Shown here piece by piece: positions 35,418 to 44,180 of a DNA stretch of 64,000 nt (position 1 is its first letter; every line of letters begins with the position of its first letter). The notes under the pieces were generated by a model. That model saw only the letters and a list, made by a program, of their open reading frames with translations, was not told the DNA's origin and searched no databases. This DNA is from JAVBLW01 sp031553215. Lineage in GTDB: Bacteria; Bacillota_I; Bacilli_A; Acholeplasmatales; Anaeroplasmataceae. The stretch spans positions 7,945-71,944 of the forward strand of contig JAVBLW010000026.1 in the NCBI GenBank assembly GCA_031553215.1. The letters are read 5' to 3'. The position numbers were made by a program, and so were the translations under genes.

Positions 35418-35495
35418 TTTTTCCCCTTATAACTAAAATTAGTTTCCTAGACTAGTTTAGGCACCCACTTTCCCCCAGATTATTAAACTAGGGGT
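35418..35495 (-). promoter_or_regulatory. Leader of the protease/toxin cassette with alternative hairpins
   Basis: The 5' part reads CCCCTAGTTTAATAATCTGGGG on the minus strand (interrupted stem CCCC-AG / CT-GGGG). The same CTAGTTTA can instead pair with TAAACTAG 25 bases further on. AACTAATTTTAGTT forms a third hairpin before the GGGG near the start codon. The first two structures exclude each other, as in a switch. Confidence 0.4.
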
Positions 35496-35524
35496 ATTTT
35501 ATCAAAGAATGTGTCTGTTTTCAA
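35496..35524 (-). promoter_or_regulatory. Promoter of the protease/toxin/immunity cassette
   Basis: TTGAAA (35519-35524), 17-base spacer, TAAAAT (35496-35501) with an extended TGA before it. Confidence 0.7.
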
Positions 35525-35553
35525 TGTTTTTTGTGTATTTTTTGAAAATAAAA

Positions 35554-35575
35554 AATCTCACCAAAAGATGAGATT
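35554..35575 (-). terminator. Intrinsic terminator of metK
   Basis: AATCTCA / TGAGATT stem followed by a T run on the minus strand. Confidence 0.85.
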
Positions 35576-35583
35576 AATTCTAA

Positions 35584-36738
35584 TTACTTTAATAATTTTT
35601 TAAACACTTCTACCTTGTCTAATTTTTCCCAAGGTAAATCTAAGTCATTACGACCGAAATGTCCATATGCTGCAGTTTGTTTATAAATAGGACGTAATAA
35701 ATCAAGTGATTCAATTATTCCTTTTGGAGTTAATCTAAAATTATCTCTAACTGCCTTCTCAATGATTCTTTCATCTACTTTAGAAGTATTGAAAGTTTCA
35801 ACTAAAACACTAGTAGGTTCAGCTACCCCAATTGCATAAGATAATTGAATTTGACAACGACTAGCAATACCACTAGCAACGATATTCTTAGCGATATATC
35901 TAGCCATATAACTAGCACTTCTATCTACTTTAGAAGGGTCTTTACCACTGAAAGCTCCTCCACCATGGCAAGCAGCTCCACCATATGTATCAACAATAAT
36001 TTTTCTTCCTGTTAATCCAGAGTCTCCTTGAGGACCACCAACAACGAATCTCCCTGTTGGATTAAATAAGAATTTAGTTTTTTCATCAATTAAGTTTTTA
36101 GGAACAACTACATCAACAACATGTTTCTTTATTAATGCTCTTAATTCATCCATAGGAATAGCTGGTGAATGTTGAGTAGAAATTAATATAGTATCAATTC
36201 TAACTAAATTATTATTATCATCATATTCTACAGTAACTTGAGTTTTTCCATCTGGACGTAGACAATTTAATATTTCATTTTTTCTAACATAAGTTAATCT
36301 TTGAGCTAATTTATGAGCTAAAGTTAACGCTAGTGGCATATACTCTTCTGTTTCATTAATAGCATATCCAAACATAATACCTTGATCTCCAGCACCTTGT
36401 TCGTGAGCGTTATCTTCATCAACACCTCGTGCGATATCCGCTGATTGAGGGTCAATAGAAGTCATTACAGCTAAATTATCGGCATCAAAACCAAATTTAC
36501 CTCTTGTATATCCTATTTCTTTTACTGTATCTCTTACTATTCTTTGAATATCAGCATAATGATTCGTTGTAATTTCTCCAAAAACAAAACATAATCCCGT
36601 TGTTACTACTGTTTCACATGCAACACGACCGTATTTGTCGTTTGCTAATATATTATCTAATATTGCATCACTGATTTGATCACAAATCTTGTCTGGATGC
36701 CCTTCTGTTACTGATTCACTTGTAAAGTATCTTGCCAT
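35584..36738 (-). CDS. metK: S-adenosylmethionine synthetase
   Basis: 384 aa. Signature motifs: SVTEGHPDKICDQISDAILD at the start, GAGDQGIMFGYA and GGGAFSGKDPSKVDRSA. It makes SAM from methionine and ATP. It follows the TSCPD gene by one base and is the last gene of a run that begins with a SAM riboswitch ahead of priA (41628-41741), so part of its expression may answer to SAM. Confidence 0.97.
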   Translation of the reverse strand: MARYFTSESVTEGHPDKICDQISDAILDNILANDKYGRVACETVVTTGLCFVFGEITTNHYADIQRIVRDTVKEIGYTRGKFGFDADNLAVMTSIDPQSADIARGVDEDNAHEQGAGDQGIMFGYAINETEEYMPLALTLAHKLAQRLTYVRKNEILNCLRPDGKTQVTVEYDDNNNLVRIDTILISTQHSPAIPMDELRALIKKHVVDVVVPKNLIDEKTKFLFNPTGRFVVGGPQGDSGLTGRKIIVDTYGGAACHGGGAFSGKDPSKVDRSASYMARYIAKNIVASGIASRCQIQLSYAIGVAEPTSVLVETFNTSKVDERIIEKAVRDNFRLTPKGIIESLDLLRPIYKQTAAYGHFGRNDLDLPWEKLDKVEVFKKLLK

Positions 36739-36739
36739 T

Positions 36740-36985
36740 TTATAGTACCTCCTTAATAGCTTTTACTAATTGATCGGCGCAAGATGTTTTTCTTACACCA
36801 CAAATATTACCTTCTAACAACTTAACTATTTCTGTCATTTCTCTACCTTCTAGAAGAATAGAAATAGCTTTTAAATTCCCATTGCATCCATTTTGAAAGG
36901 CTAAATTATATATTTTACCATCTTCATATTCGAAAGCAATTTGGGTACTACATACCCCTCTTGGTCTATATATCTTCTTTTGCAT
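36740..36985 (-). CDS. TSCPD-domain protein (TIGR03905-like)
   Basis: 81 aa with the family pattern: RGVCSTQIAFEYEDGKIYNLAFQNGCNGNLKAI and the signature TSCADQLVKAI near the end. Conserved Cys residues at GVCST, NGCNGN and TSCADQ suggest metal or nucleotide-related binding; TSCPD is also found at the end of some ribonucleotide reductases. Function unknown. It is one base upstream of metK. Confidence 0.85.
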   Translation of the reverse strand: MQKKIYRPRGVCSTQIAFEYEDGKIYNLAFQNGCNGNLKAISILLEGREMTEIVKLLEGNICGVRKTSCADQLVKAIKEVL

Positions 36986-36993
36986 AAAGTCAC

Positions 36994-38298
36994 CTAATAA
37001 TTGTTATATAAATCTTCGAAATCACTTGCGAATTTTATAAAACGGTCGAATATTTCATTATCAAAGTAATAGCTATATACACTACTTAATAATTCCATTG
37101 TTTTACTATGTGACCAAGGTCTTTTATAATTTCTTGGACTTCTTAAACTTATATACATATCACATATTAAAATTATTTGAGAAGATTTGTCATTTTGAAT
37201 ACTTTTTGTCTTTTCCATGAAGGCTTGAGTATTCCATCCTTCTTCATGAGCTCTAATAATATCTTCACATTTCCTTCTAAGTTCTAATCTTTTGATTATA
37301 ATATTCCCTAAATTTGTTTGTTCCCTTAATTTTTCAAATTGCATATCTTTATCTTCAATAGTAGATAAGTCTAAATCAACTTGTTTTGTTAAATGAACTT
37401 GGGAATAATCGGATATTTCCATGCATTTTTGAGGGCTATATCCAATAATTGAAGATAATCTATTTGACATATTTGATAATAATTCAACTTGTGATTTTTC
37501 ATCATCACTTATTTGATTTCCTTTTAAAGTAACATCAAACATATCTCTAACAACATTAGTAAAGTCATCTTGAACTTTTTTTCGTTTTAGTAATTCTTTC
37601 TTTCTTTCTTCTTGCATATATTGCCCAATAGAAACAATCGCATATAATACAACTAAGTATAGAACTAAGAAAACTGTCCTTAATAAAATATCTTTAAACT
37701 CTTGGGAAGAAAAGAATTTTACTATAAAGGTCTTCAAATCACTACTTGCATAATCAGCGCCTAAAATATCATATGTTAAAGTAAAGTGTAGAACTGTTAC
37801 AATCGCAACTACCCATTTAGATACTTGCTTTAGCATTTTAGGATCTTGATATAATGATACTACTACTAATGCATAATAGATAAGGATATATCCTGTTTCC
37901 GAGAACACAGCTTTTACTGTACCATCACTTAAGGTCTGTGAGCCAGTTTGAAGTCTAAAATAAATCAAAATAGCTGACAAGAACATATAGAAACACGATA
38001 TATACATTGCTATTTGTTGCCTAAATAATTCTTTCGAATTTGTATGAATCATTTTCTTAAGCGTATTATTTACCAAGAAAGTTACTGGATAAGATATTAT
38101 TGTTAATACCCAATTTGATGATTCTCCAAAAGATAAGACAGTCAATATGAAAGAGTATATTAAGTTTGATAAAAAGATGATATTTTTTATTACGATATTT
38201 CTTCGATACAAGACAGCACAGTCATCTGAAATATCGATATTTTTTTCAAATCCAAAAGTATCATCAAATAATTTTGATATTCTATGCTTCTTAAACAT
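36994..38298 (-). CDS. Six-helix membrane protein with degenerate HD-GYP-like domain
   Basis: 434 aa. Six hydrophobic segments lie in residues about 35-225, followed by a coiled linker and a helical cytoplasmic domain (260-434). The end resembles HD-GYP domains (ICDMYISLRSPRNYKRPWSHSKTMELL, then IFDRFIKFASDFEDLY), but I do not find the metal-binding HD or the GYP motif, so it would be catalytically inactive. A TGTTATAAT extended -10 in the gap to fmt may be an internal promoter for this gene, TSCPD and metK. Function unknown. Confidence 0.6.
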   Translation of the reverse strand: MFKKHRISKLFDDTFGFEKNIDISDDCAVLYRRNIVIKNIIFLSNLIYSFILTVLSFGESSNWVLTIISYPVTFLVNNTLKKMIHTNSKELFRQQIAMYISCFYMFLSAILIYFRLQTGSQTLSDGTVKAVFSETGYILIYYALVVVSLYQDPKMLKQVSKWVVAIVTVLHFTLTYDILGADYASSDLKTFIVKFFSSQEFKDILLRTVFLVLYLVVLYAIVSIGQYMQEERKKELLKRKKVQDDFTNVVRDMFDVTLKGNQISDDEKSQVELLSNMSNRLSSIIGYSPQKCMEISDYSQVHLTKQVDLDLSTIEDKDMQFEKLREQTNLGNIIIKRLELRRKCEDIIRAHEEGWNTQAFMEKTKSIQNDKSSQIILICDMYISLRSPRNYKRPWSHSKTMELLSSVYSYYFDNEIFDRFIKFASDFEDLYNNY

Positions 38299-38339
38299 AA
38301 TCTTTTCCTTTCATATTTTCCATATTAAACATTATAACA

Positions 38340-39260
38340 TTAATTATTAAAAATATCGCCTATTTTAAACAATTTTTGACCATTAACATAATCACTTGAT
38401 TTCATCATATTTTTACCTTGTGGTTTTATTAAAAGTAATTCAATAGCCCCGTCTTTTGTCTTAACTAAAATTTTCTTCTTTAAATCTAGTATTGTCCCTG
38501 GTAATTCTAATCCATCATAATCAACTATTTTAGATGAATAAATTTTTATATTTTCATTATTAATACTTGCATATGCTCCAGGCTCCATTGCTAAACCTCG
38601 TATTTTATTAAATATATTAATAGATGTATCACCAAAACTAAGTTTTTCTTCATCACTAGAAATATTAGGTGCATAGGTAACTAATGCCTCTTCTTGAGGA
38701 ATACCTACATTTTTTCCACTTAATATATCTAATAATGATTTATCTAACAATTCATTACCTAGAATACTTAACTTATCAAATAAGATTTCATTATTATATT
38801 CAGGTAATATTTGAAGTTTTTCTTGAGCATATATAACTCCAGCATCCATTCTTTTTACCATTTGCATAATCGTCACACCACTATATTCATCACCATTAAT
38901 AATGCTCCTTTGAATTGGTGCACCACCTCTATATTTAGGAAGTAGACTTGCGTGCACATTGATACAATATTTGAAGCTATTTAATAAACTAACGGGTATA
39001 AGTTGTCCATATGCTGCTGTAATTAAAATATCAGCTTTTACATTTATAATTTCTTCATAATCAGACTTAATACTTGTTGGTTGAAATACCTTAAGTCCTA
39101 ATTCAATAGCCTTTTGTTTAACCGGACTAAATACTATTTCCTTTTTTCTTCCGACCATTTTATCAGGCTGAGTAACTACTAGTGCTACTTCATATTTATT
39201 ATTTAGATTTTCTAGTATTCTAACGCTAAACTTTGGCGTTCCCATAAAAACTATCTTCAT
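38340..39260 (-). CDS. fmt: Methionyl-tRNA formyltransferase
   Basis: 306 aa. The start MKIVFMGTPKFSVRIL is typical, and the catalytic region CINVHASLLPKYRGGAPIQ holds Asn, His and the SLLP loop. TGVTIM is recognisable as SGVTIMQM, and the C-terminal OB-like domain is present. It formylates initiator Met-tRNA. It follows priA by 4 bases, as in many Firmicutes (priA-def-fmt), but def is absent here. Confidence 0.95.
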   Translation of the reverse strand: MKIVFMGTPKFSVRILENLNNKYEVALVVTQPDKMVGRKKEIVFSPVKQKAIELGLKVFQPTSIKSDYEEIINVKADILITAAYGQLIPVSLLNSFKYCINVHASLLPKYRGGAPIQRSIINGDEYSGVTIMQMVKRMDAGVIYAQEKLQILPEYNNEILFDKLSILGNELLDKSLLDILSGKNVGIPQEEALVTYAPNISSDEEKLSFGDTSINIFNKIRGLAMEPGAYASINNENIKIYSSKIVDYDGLELPGTILDLKKKILVKTKDGAIELLLIKPQGKNMMKSSDYVNGQKLFKIGDIFNN

Positions 39261-39264
39261 TTTA

Positions 39265-41604
39265 TCACATCCTTGTAATTGATATTTTTATATCTTTAAT
39301 ATTTTGGTAATGCTCATTTATTTGGATAAGAGTTTCGGCATCTTTATCATCAATAAATTTTAGGGTGATAACATAACGATATTCATTATTTACCTTAAAA
39401 ATCAACGCTTCACTAGGACCATAGACCTTAACATTCTTACTCATATTATTAATCATTTTAACTATTTCTTTACTTTCATTTTTAGCCATTTTTATATCTT
39501 CACTAGAAATCATTATTTCTACTCTACTAAAAAATGGAGGATTAGAAAGCATTTTTCTTAATCTTAATTCTTCATTATAGAAAGTTTTATATTCATGCTT
39601 AGAAGCACAAACAATGCTAAAGTGTGACGGATCATAGGTTTGAATTATAACATCGCCCTCTAGCTCACCTCTACCAGCTCTACCAGAGACTTGTTCTAAG
39701 ATATTATATCCTATTTCAAAAGTATCATAATCAGGCAATTTAAGTCCCAAATCTGCATTAAGTACTCCAACTAAAGTTACATCAGGAAAATCTAATCCCT
39801 TCGCAACTATTTGAGTACCAATTAGAACATCAGCTTCATGATTTTTGAACTTATTAAATAATATTTCATGTGAATATTTTCCTGTAGTGGTATCGGAATC
39901 AACTCTAAGTATTCTAATTTCTGGAATTAGATTTCTTAATTCTTCCTCTACCTTTTGAGTTCCTCCACCAACGAATCTAATATACTTACTTCCACAATTT
40001 GGACAATCAGTCGTATTGCTTTCTTCATGTCCACAATAATGACATTTAAGTTTATTAGACATTTTATGATATGTTAGTGAAACATCGCAATTTGGACAAG
40101 TTATTACCTTACCACATTCTCTACACATAACAAAGGTAGAAAATCCACGTCTATTTAAAAAGAGAATTATTTGTTCATTTTTTGAAAACTTTTCCTTTAT
40201 TTTTTCTAGTAATTTGCTAGAAAAAACACTCATGTTTCCATTCTTAAATTCTTCCCTCATATCCAAAACATCAACTTTTGGCATGGCTTTTTCATTAGCT
40301 CTTTTAGTTAATTCCAATAATTTATATTTTCCAATTTGAGTATTATAGTAGGTTTCTACTTTAGGGGTTGCACTTCCAAGTAGTAATAATGATTTATGAT
40401 ATTTGCTTCTTTCTCTAGCAATATCAATCGCCTTATATTTCGGATTTACTTCTTGAACATAACTACCTTCATGCTCTTCATCGATAATAATAATTCCAAT
40501 ATTCTTAAATGGGGCAAAAATAGCACTTCTAGCTCCGACAACTACACTCGCTTCTCCTCTTAAGATTCTTCGCCATTCATCATATTTTTCTCCGATGTTA
40601 AGTCTACTATGTAGGACCGCTACCTTATCCCCAAACCACCCTTTAAAGCGACTAATGGTTTGAACAGTTAAGCTAATTTCAGGAACTAACATAATTGCTT
40701 GTTTTCCAGAATTAATACAATCATTAATTAAGTTAAGATATATTTCCGTTTTACCGCTTCCAGTAACACCATGTAGTAAATAAGTATTTTCTTCATTAAG
40801 GTCATTTTTAAGAATTCGATAAACTTCTTTTTGTTCCTCATTTAGAGTAACAACTTTAGTATCATAATCTTTATTCATTCCTATTTCGCGATATATTTCT
40901 CTATCATAGATAGTAATAGCCTTTTTTTCCTCTAATGTTTTTATTACACTAGCACTATATCCCATATCGTCTATTAAGTCTTTTTTACTTATATCTTCAT
41001 CTATTTCTTTCAAGTATGCAATTAAATCCATAGCTTTCTTAGATTTAATTATTACATTTTCATCTACTAAACTAACCATTTTCATAGTTTTGGCTTGAGA
41101 TTTGTTTTTTACTATATCAATTATTTCTATTTTATTTTCTTTCAGTAATTCTTTTATTTCTTTAAAATACTTTTTATGTTCCTCTAGTAAAATAAATTCA
41201 GAATTTTGATTAAATAAATTTAATAAATCTTGTGTAATGCCTTCTTTATCTTTAAGAACGACTTTTTTAGTGTATTTAACTTTAAGAGCCGTTGGAATCA
41301 TTGTTTCTAGGGCACTAATGTAAAAGCTAAAATAGTTTTTCACCATAAAAGAAGCCAAACCTATTAACTCTTCATTTAAAACTGGAGTAATATCTAGTAC
41401 ATCTACTATTTCTTTTAATTTTAAAGGATCAAATTCACTTATCACCTTACATTTTATAACAAATCCTAAAAGTTTTCTCTTTCCAAAAGGAACTATTACT
41501 CTTTGTCCTACTTCAATTATATTTTCTAACCACGAAGGAACAATATATTCAAACGTTTTATTAACTTGATTATTTTTCAAATCAACAACTATATCACAAA
41601 ACAT
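39265..41604 (-). CDS. priA: Primosomal replication protein N' (PriA helicase)
   Basis: 779 aa. The order is N-terminal DNA-binding domain, Walker A GVTGSGKTEIYL, DEEH box (IIIDEEHEGSY), and zinc-binding Cys pairs (CRECGKVITCPNC, CHYCG, CPNCGS). Motif V/VI region: GTQIVAKGLDFPDV and QVSGRAGRGE. PriA restarts stalled forks by loading the primosome. The gene is directly downstream of a SAM riboswitch and terminator, unusual for a replication gene. Confidence 0.96.
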   Translation of the reverse strand: MFCDIVVDLKNNQVNKTFEYIVPSWLENIIEVGQRVIVPFGKRKLLGFVIKCKVISEFDPLKLKEIVDVLDITPVLNEELIGLASFMVKNYFSFYISALETMIPTALKVKYTKKVVLKDKEGITQDLLNLFNQNSEFILLEEHKKYFKEIKELLKENKIEIIDIVKNKSQAKTMKMVSLVDENVIIKSKKAMDLIAYLKEIDEDISKKDLIDDMGYSASVIKTLEEKKAITIYDREIYREIGMNKDYDTKVVTLNEEQKEVYRILKNDLNEENTYLLHGVTGSGKTEIYLNLINDCINSGKQAIMLVPEISLTVQTISRFKGWFGDKVAVLHSRLNIGEKYDEWRRILRGEASVVVGARSAIFAPFKNIGIIIIDEEHEGSYVQEVNPKYKAIDIARERSKYHKSLLLLGSATPKVETYYNTQIGKYKLLELTKRANEKAMPKVDVLDMREEFKNGNMSVFSSKLLEKIKEKFSKNEQIILFLNRRGFSTFVMCRECGKVITCPNCDVSLTYHKMSNKLKCHYCGHEESNTTDCPNCGSKYIRFVGGGTQKVEEELRNLIPEIRILRVDSDTTTGKYSHEILFNKFKNHEADVLIGTQIVAKGLDFPDVTLVGVLNADLGLKLPDYDTFEIGYNILEQVSGRAGRGELEGDVIIQTYDPSHFSIVCASKHEYKTFYNEELRLRKMLSNPPFFSRVEIMISSEDIKMAKNESKEIVKMINNMSKNVKVYGPSEALIFKVNNEYRYVITLKFIDDKDAETLIQINEHYQNIKDIKISITRM

Positions 41605-41627
41605 ATACTTCCTCCTCTAAAAAAATA

Positions 41628-41741
41628 AAATCCCATTATAATGGGATTTTTGTTATTGTTCCCATCTTTCAAGCTTTAGCACCTTTCCTAAAGGAGGTTG
41701 CTGCAGGGTCATCAAGCTTGTCTCTCGCCTACTCTTTATGG
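41628..41741 (-). promoter_or_regulatory. SAM-I (S-box clan) riboswitch with terminator, ahead of priA
   Basis: Minus-strand sequence from 41741 to 41662: P1 closed by CCAT / ATGG, AAGAGTAGGCGAGAGAC, CAAGCTT pairing with AAGCTTG, then GATGACCCTGCAGCAACC, TCC-TTTA-GGA, and AAGGTGCTAA. GATGA..CC..GCAACC plus GGTGCTAA is the SAM-I core. An intrinsic terminator follows (AAATCCCATT / AATGGGATTT plus T7, 41628-41649), then the priA ribosome site. With SAM bound, transcription of priA-fmt and possibly the genes to metK should stop. Confidence 0.85.
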
Positions 41742-41757
41742 TTATAAGATATTTTAT

Positions 41758-41786
41758 ATTATACAGTATGGAAGCTATTTTTTCTA
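41758..41786 (-). promoter_or_regulatory. Promoter of the SAM-riboswitch/priA transcript
   Basis: TATAAT at 41758-41763 and a weak -35 (TAGAAA, 41781-41786) 17 bases away, upstream of the riboswitch. Confidence 0.5.
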
Positions 41787-41793
41787 CCCTTTT

Positions 41794-43038
41794 TTAAAAT
41801 ATTGTAATATTATCACAAATTTCAGGCTCTAATAAATTATTGTGTTTAAACACTGGTAGAATTGCCTTAAATACTAGATATAGCACTATTGATTGTGGAA
41901 TCAAATAGAATATATTTTTTGGTAATGCCGTTATTAACATATAGCTTTTTCTTGCTGCTGGAGTAAGTTTCATGACTTGTCCCCACCAAATAGAACCTAA
42001 ATATGAGTTTACAAATATGTTAACTACTATTCTTCCTAAAAGGATTTTACTAAAAGTAATTTTACTTTTATAGAAGCATAATGCCCATGTTAAACCTGCT
42101 AGCATAGCATTTAATGTGTATCCTGGGTGAAATGCTTGCCCTGTAGGAAACACAAAGAAACCAAATATATCACTAATCATACCTATTAATAATCCCGCCC
42201 AAGGACCGTATAGGCATGCTATAATCGCAAAGAAAATAGGACCTAATGAAATATTTAAACTACCAAAACCAGATGGAAGATGAATAAGTTTTGATACCTG
42301 CATCATCGCAAATAGCATTGATATTATCATTAAATCTTTAGGTGATTTAAATATCTTTAAAGATTTTTTCCAATACGAAAGTTTAGTTGGATATTTATAT
42401 ATATTTTCATTATCATAATTAACTTTATCGATCATCTTATCTTTTAAAATAAAATACATACTTCCTATTGTGATACCTGATACAATAAATCCTATTAATA
42501 TACCAAGCCACAAATTTTTATAAGGAACGAATTCATTATATGATACAATAACCTGACTAAGTTTTGATATATCTTTATATCCATCAGCTGTTTCAAATAA
42601 AGCAACTGAAGTTGTACCAGTCACTTCTTCTAAGTTAACTAGATTAGCCATAAATCGTCTTGCTTGTTGCCAACTTTCAAAGTATTTTAACTTTACTTGT
42701 ATTTGATAGTATTCACCTTTATCAACAACCTTAATATTATCTTTCGATAAAGCTTTTACTTTTACATAACTAAAAGATGAATAAGGATATGTATTAGTTG
42801 CAATATATTTCTCTTCTCTTACTCTATTTATATCATTTTTAGTAAATAATATATTATCATATGAAGTAATATCATCTAAATTAGTCAAATGATATCCATC
42901 TTCATATTTAAAATTAATAGTGTAATTACTATTTTGATTATCGTAATAATTTTTCCCTACTACAAAAATCCCAAATAAGGCAATAATAATAATTACCATT
43001 AATTTTCTTTGCCATAAGGCAACAAAAAAATTCTTCAT
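41794..43038 (-). CDS. folT: Folate-family ECF transporter S component (FolT) with an N-terminal extracellular domain
   Basis: 414 aa; FolT proteins are usually near 170-200. Residues 12-30 form a membrane helix, 35-165 a soluble beta/alpha domain outside the cell, and 172-195 a second helix, a Wzz-like bracketed topology. Residues about 230-400 are the FolT S component (SLGPIFFAIIACLYGPWAGLL, SDIFGFFVFPTGQAFHPGYTLNAML). S components bind folates and pair with the EcfAA'T module, not in this window. A THF riboswitch in the leader supports the folate assignment independently. Confidence 0.85.
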   Translation of the reverse strand: MKNFFVALWQRKLMVIIIIALFGIFVVGKNYYDNQNSNYTINFKYEDGYHLTNLDDITSYDNILFTKNDINRVREEKYIATNTYPYSSFSYVKVKALSKDNIKVVDKGEYYQIQVKLKYFESWQQARRFMANLVNLEEVTGTTSVALFETADGYKDISKLSQVIVSYNEFVPYKNLWLGILIGFIVSGITIGSMYFILKDKMIDKVNYDNENIYKYPTKLSYWKKSLKIFKSPKDLMIISMLFAMMQVSKLIHLPSGFGSLNISLGPIFFAIIACLYGPWAGLLIGMISDIFGFFVFPTGQAFHPGYTLNAMLAGLTWALCFYKSKITFSKILLGRIVVNIFVNSYLGSIWWGQVMKLTPAARKSYMLITALPKNIFYLIPQSIVLYLVFKAILPVFKHNNLLEPEICDNITIF

Positions 43039-43045
43039 AATAAAA

Positions 43046-43185
43046 GACCTCCAAAATACTAGAGATCCACTTAATATTAACGGGTATTAATATACAGCGG
43101 ACGCAACTGACCACCGCCACCTTTATGTGTTCGTCATTATCCAACTTCCCATGATAATGCACTTAACGCAGTCAATCTACTCTGT
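43046..43185 (-). promoter_or_regulatory. Tetrahydrofolate (THF) riboswitch controlling folT
   Basis: On the minus strand the aptamer (43185-43094) reads ACAGAGTAGATTGACTGCGTTAAGTG (quoted in parts: GAGTAGA, TGCGTTAAGTGC) through GGTGGCGGTGGTCAG to TTGCGTCCGCTGT. P1 is closed by ACAG / CTGT. This matches the folT-leader class. Downstream, GATCTC (43062-43067) can pair with GAGGTC (43046-43051), which is the folT Shine-Dalgarno sequence, so control is probably at translation. Confidence 0.88.
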
Positions 43186-43192
43186 AAGACCC

Positions 43193-43221
43193 ATTATATG
43201 TTATTTTATGACATTTTGCAA
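43193..43221 (-). promoter_or_regulatory. Promoter of THF riboswitch/folT
   Basis: TTGCAA (43216-43221), 17-base spacer, TATAAT (43193-43198). Confidence 0.8.
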
Positions 43222-43229
43222 CAACAAAA

Positions 43230-43439
43230 TTAACCTTGTTCTTTTTCGATAATTAATCCTACCGGTTGTCTATCCCATTCATTAGATATTTCACTTGTAT
43301 AAGTATAATTTGCTTGATCACTATACTTAAATGGAGTATCACTTTGAATTTTAAAAACATGGTCAGCAGTAAAGTTATTTGTCTTGTTCTCTACTATGTC
43401 ATTCCTTTTATCATTTCTGTCATTTTTATTTCTTGTCAT
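43230..43439 (-). CDS. Small hydrophilic protein of unknown function
   Basis: 69 aa, Asn/Asp/Lys/Thr-rich with no hydrophobic segment. The N-terminal half is a charged, likely disordered run (MTRNKNDRNDKRNDIVEN), the rest Tyr/Thr-rich. GGTGATAAA precedes the ATG at 43439, which supports it as a real gene. It ends just before the folT promoter. Not recognised. Confidence 0.55.
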   Translation of the reverse strand: MTRNKNDRNDKRNDIVENKTNNFTADHVFKIQSDTPFKYSDQANYTYTSEISNEWDRQPVGLIIEKEQG

Positions 43440-43494
43440 ATTTTATCACCAAAAATATTTTGTGCATTTTTTGGAGTTTTATGTCTTAAAAATA

Positions 43495-43518
43495 AAAAAT
43501 GACTTTTTTGTCATTTTT
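43495..43518. terminator. Terminator after the DUF4956 gene
   Basis: AAAAATGAC / GTCATTTTT stem with a T6 loop, overlapping the DUF4956 stop codon. Confidence 0.75.
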
Positions 43519-44180
43519 TAAGGAATTAATACTAAAGAAATATCCAAATTACCATTTAGTACTCTTAATTCATCGATAAATTGTTTTTCACTTGCATTAT
43601 TTTTAAAGGTTACTATATACGATAATTCAAATAATGAACCATAATCAGTAGTCTTTACTTTTTGAAAGAATGAATACGAACAATAATTATCCATTATTTG
43701 ATCAAATATATTTTCATAGTTTAAATTTTCCGGAATAACTATTTTTAAATGTTTCTTAACACTTCTACTTTTTCCATAATCAACTTTTTCTAATATTAAT
43801 AATAATATTGAACAAATTACTACAATCATTAATGCCAACCAAATATATCCTAGACCACACGCTAACCCTAGACCAGAAGCTAATAAAATATATGTTATAT
43901 CTTTTGTTTCACTTTGTTCACTTCTGAATTTAATTAATGCAAATACTCCAGCAATACTGAATGCTCTTGCAAAATCGCTTGCTACTAAAATGATTATTAT
44001 AGCAACTACCACTGGCAACATGAATAAAGTTGTTGCAAAACCTGAATTATCATTCTTATTCTTATGTGTAATTATATATACTATACTACTAATAAGTCCA
44101 CAAATAATTGATACTATCGTTATATATATAAATCTTTCTAAATTTAATGTTGATACCTCTTCAAATAAACTTTTAAACAT
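43518..44180 (-). CDS. DUF4956 membrane protein
   Basis: 220 aa. Four membrane helices (about 17-37, 52-68, 72-90 and 102-127) include the family-typical segment DFARAFSIAGVFALIKFRSEQ. A cytoplasmic C-terminal domain follows (140-220). DUF4956 proteins are almost always next to a VTC-type polyphosphate polymerase, as here (8-base overlap), and may form the membrane part of a polyphosphate system. Confidence 0.85.
   Translation of the reverse strand: MFKSLFEEVSTLNLERFIYITIVSIICGLISSIVYIITHKNKNDNSGFATTLFMLPVVVAIIIILVASDFARAFSIAGVFALIKFRSEQSETKDITYILLASGLGLACGLGYIWLALMIVVICSILLLILEKVDYGKSRSVKKHLKIVIPENLNYENIFDQIMDNYCSYSFFQKVKTTDYGSLFELSYIVTFKNNASEKQFIDELRVLNGNLDISLVLIP

Noticed and set aside
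42938..43162. A 74-codon minus-strand frame overlapping the start of folT and its leader
   Set aside because: It lies inside the THF riboswitch and is in another frame than folT; the RNA structure explains the conservation better.
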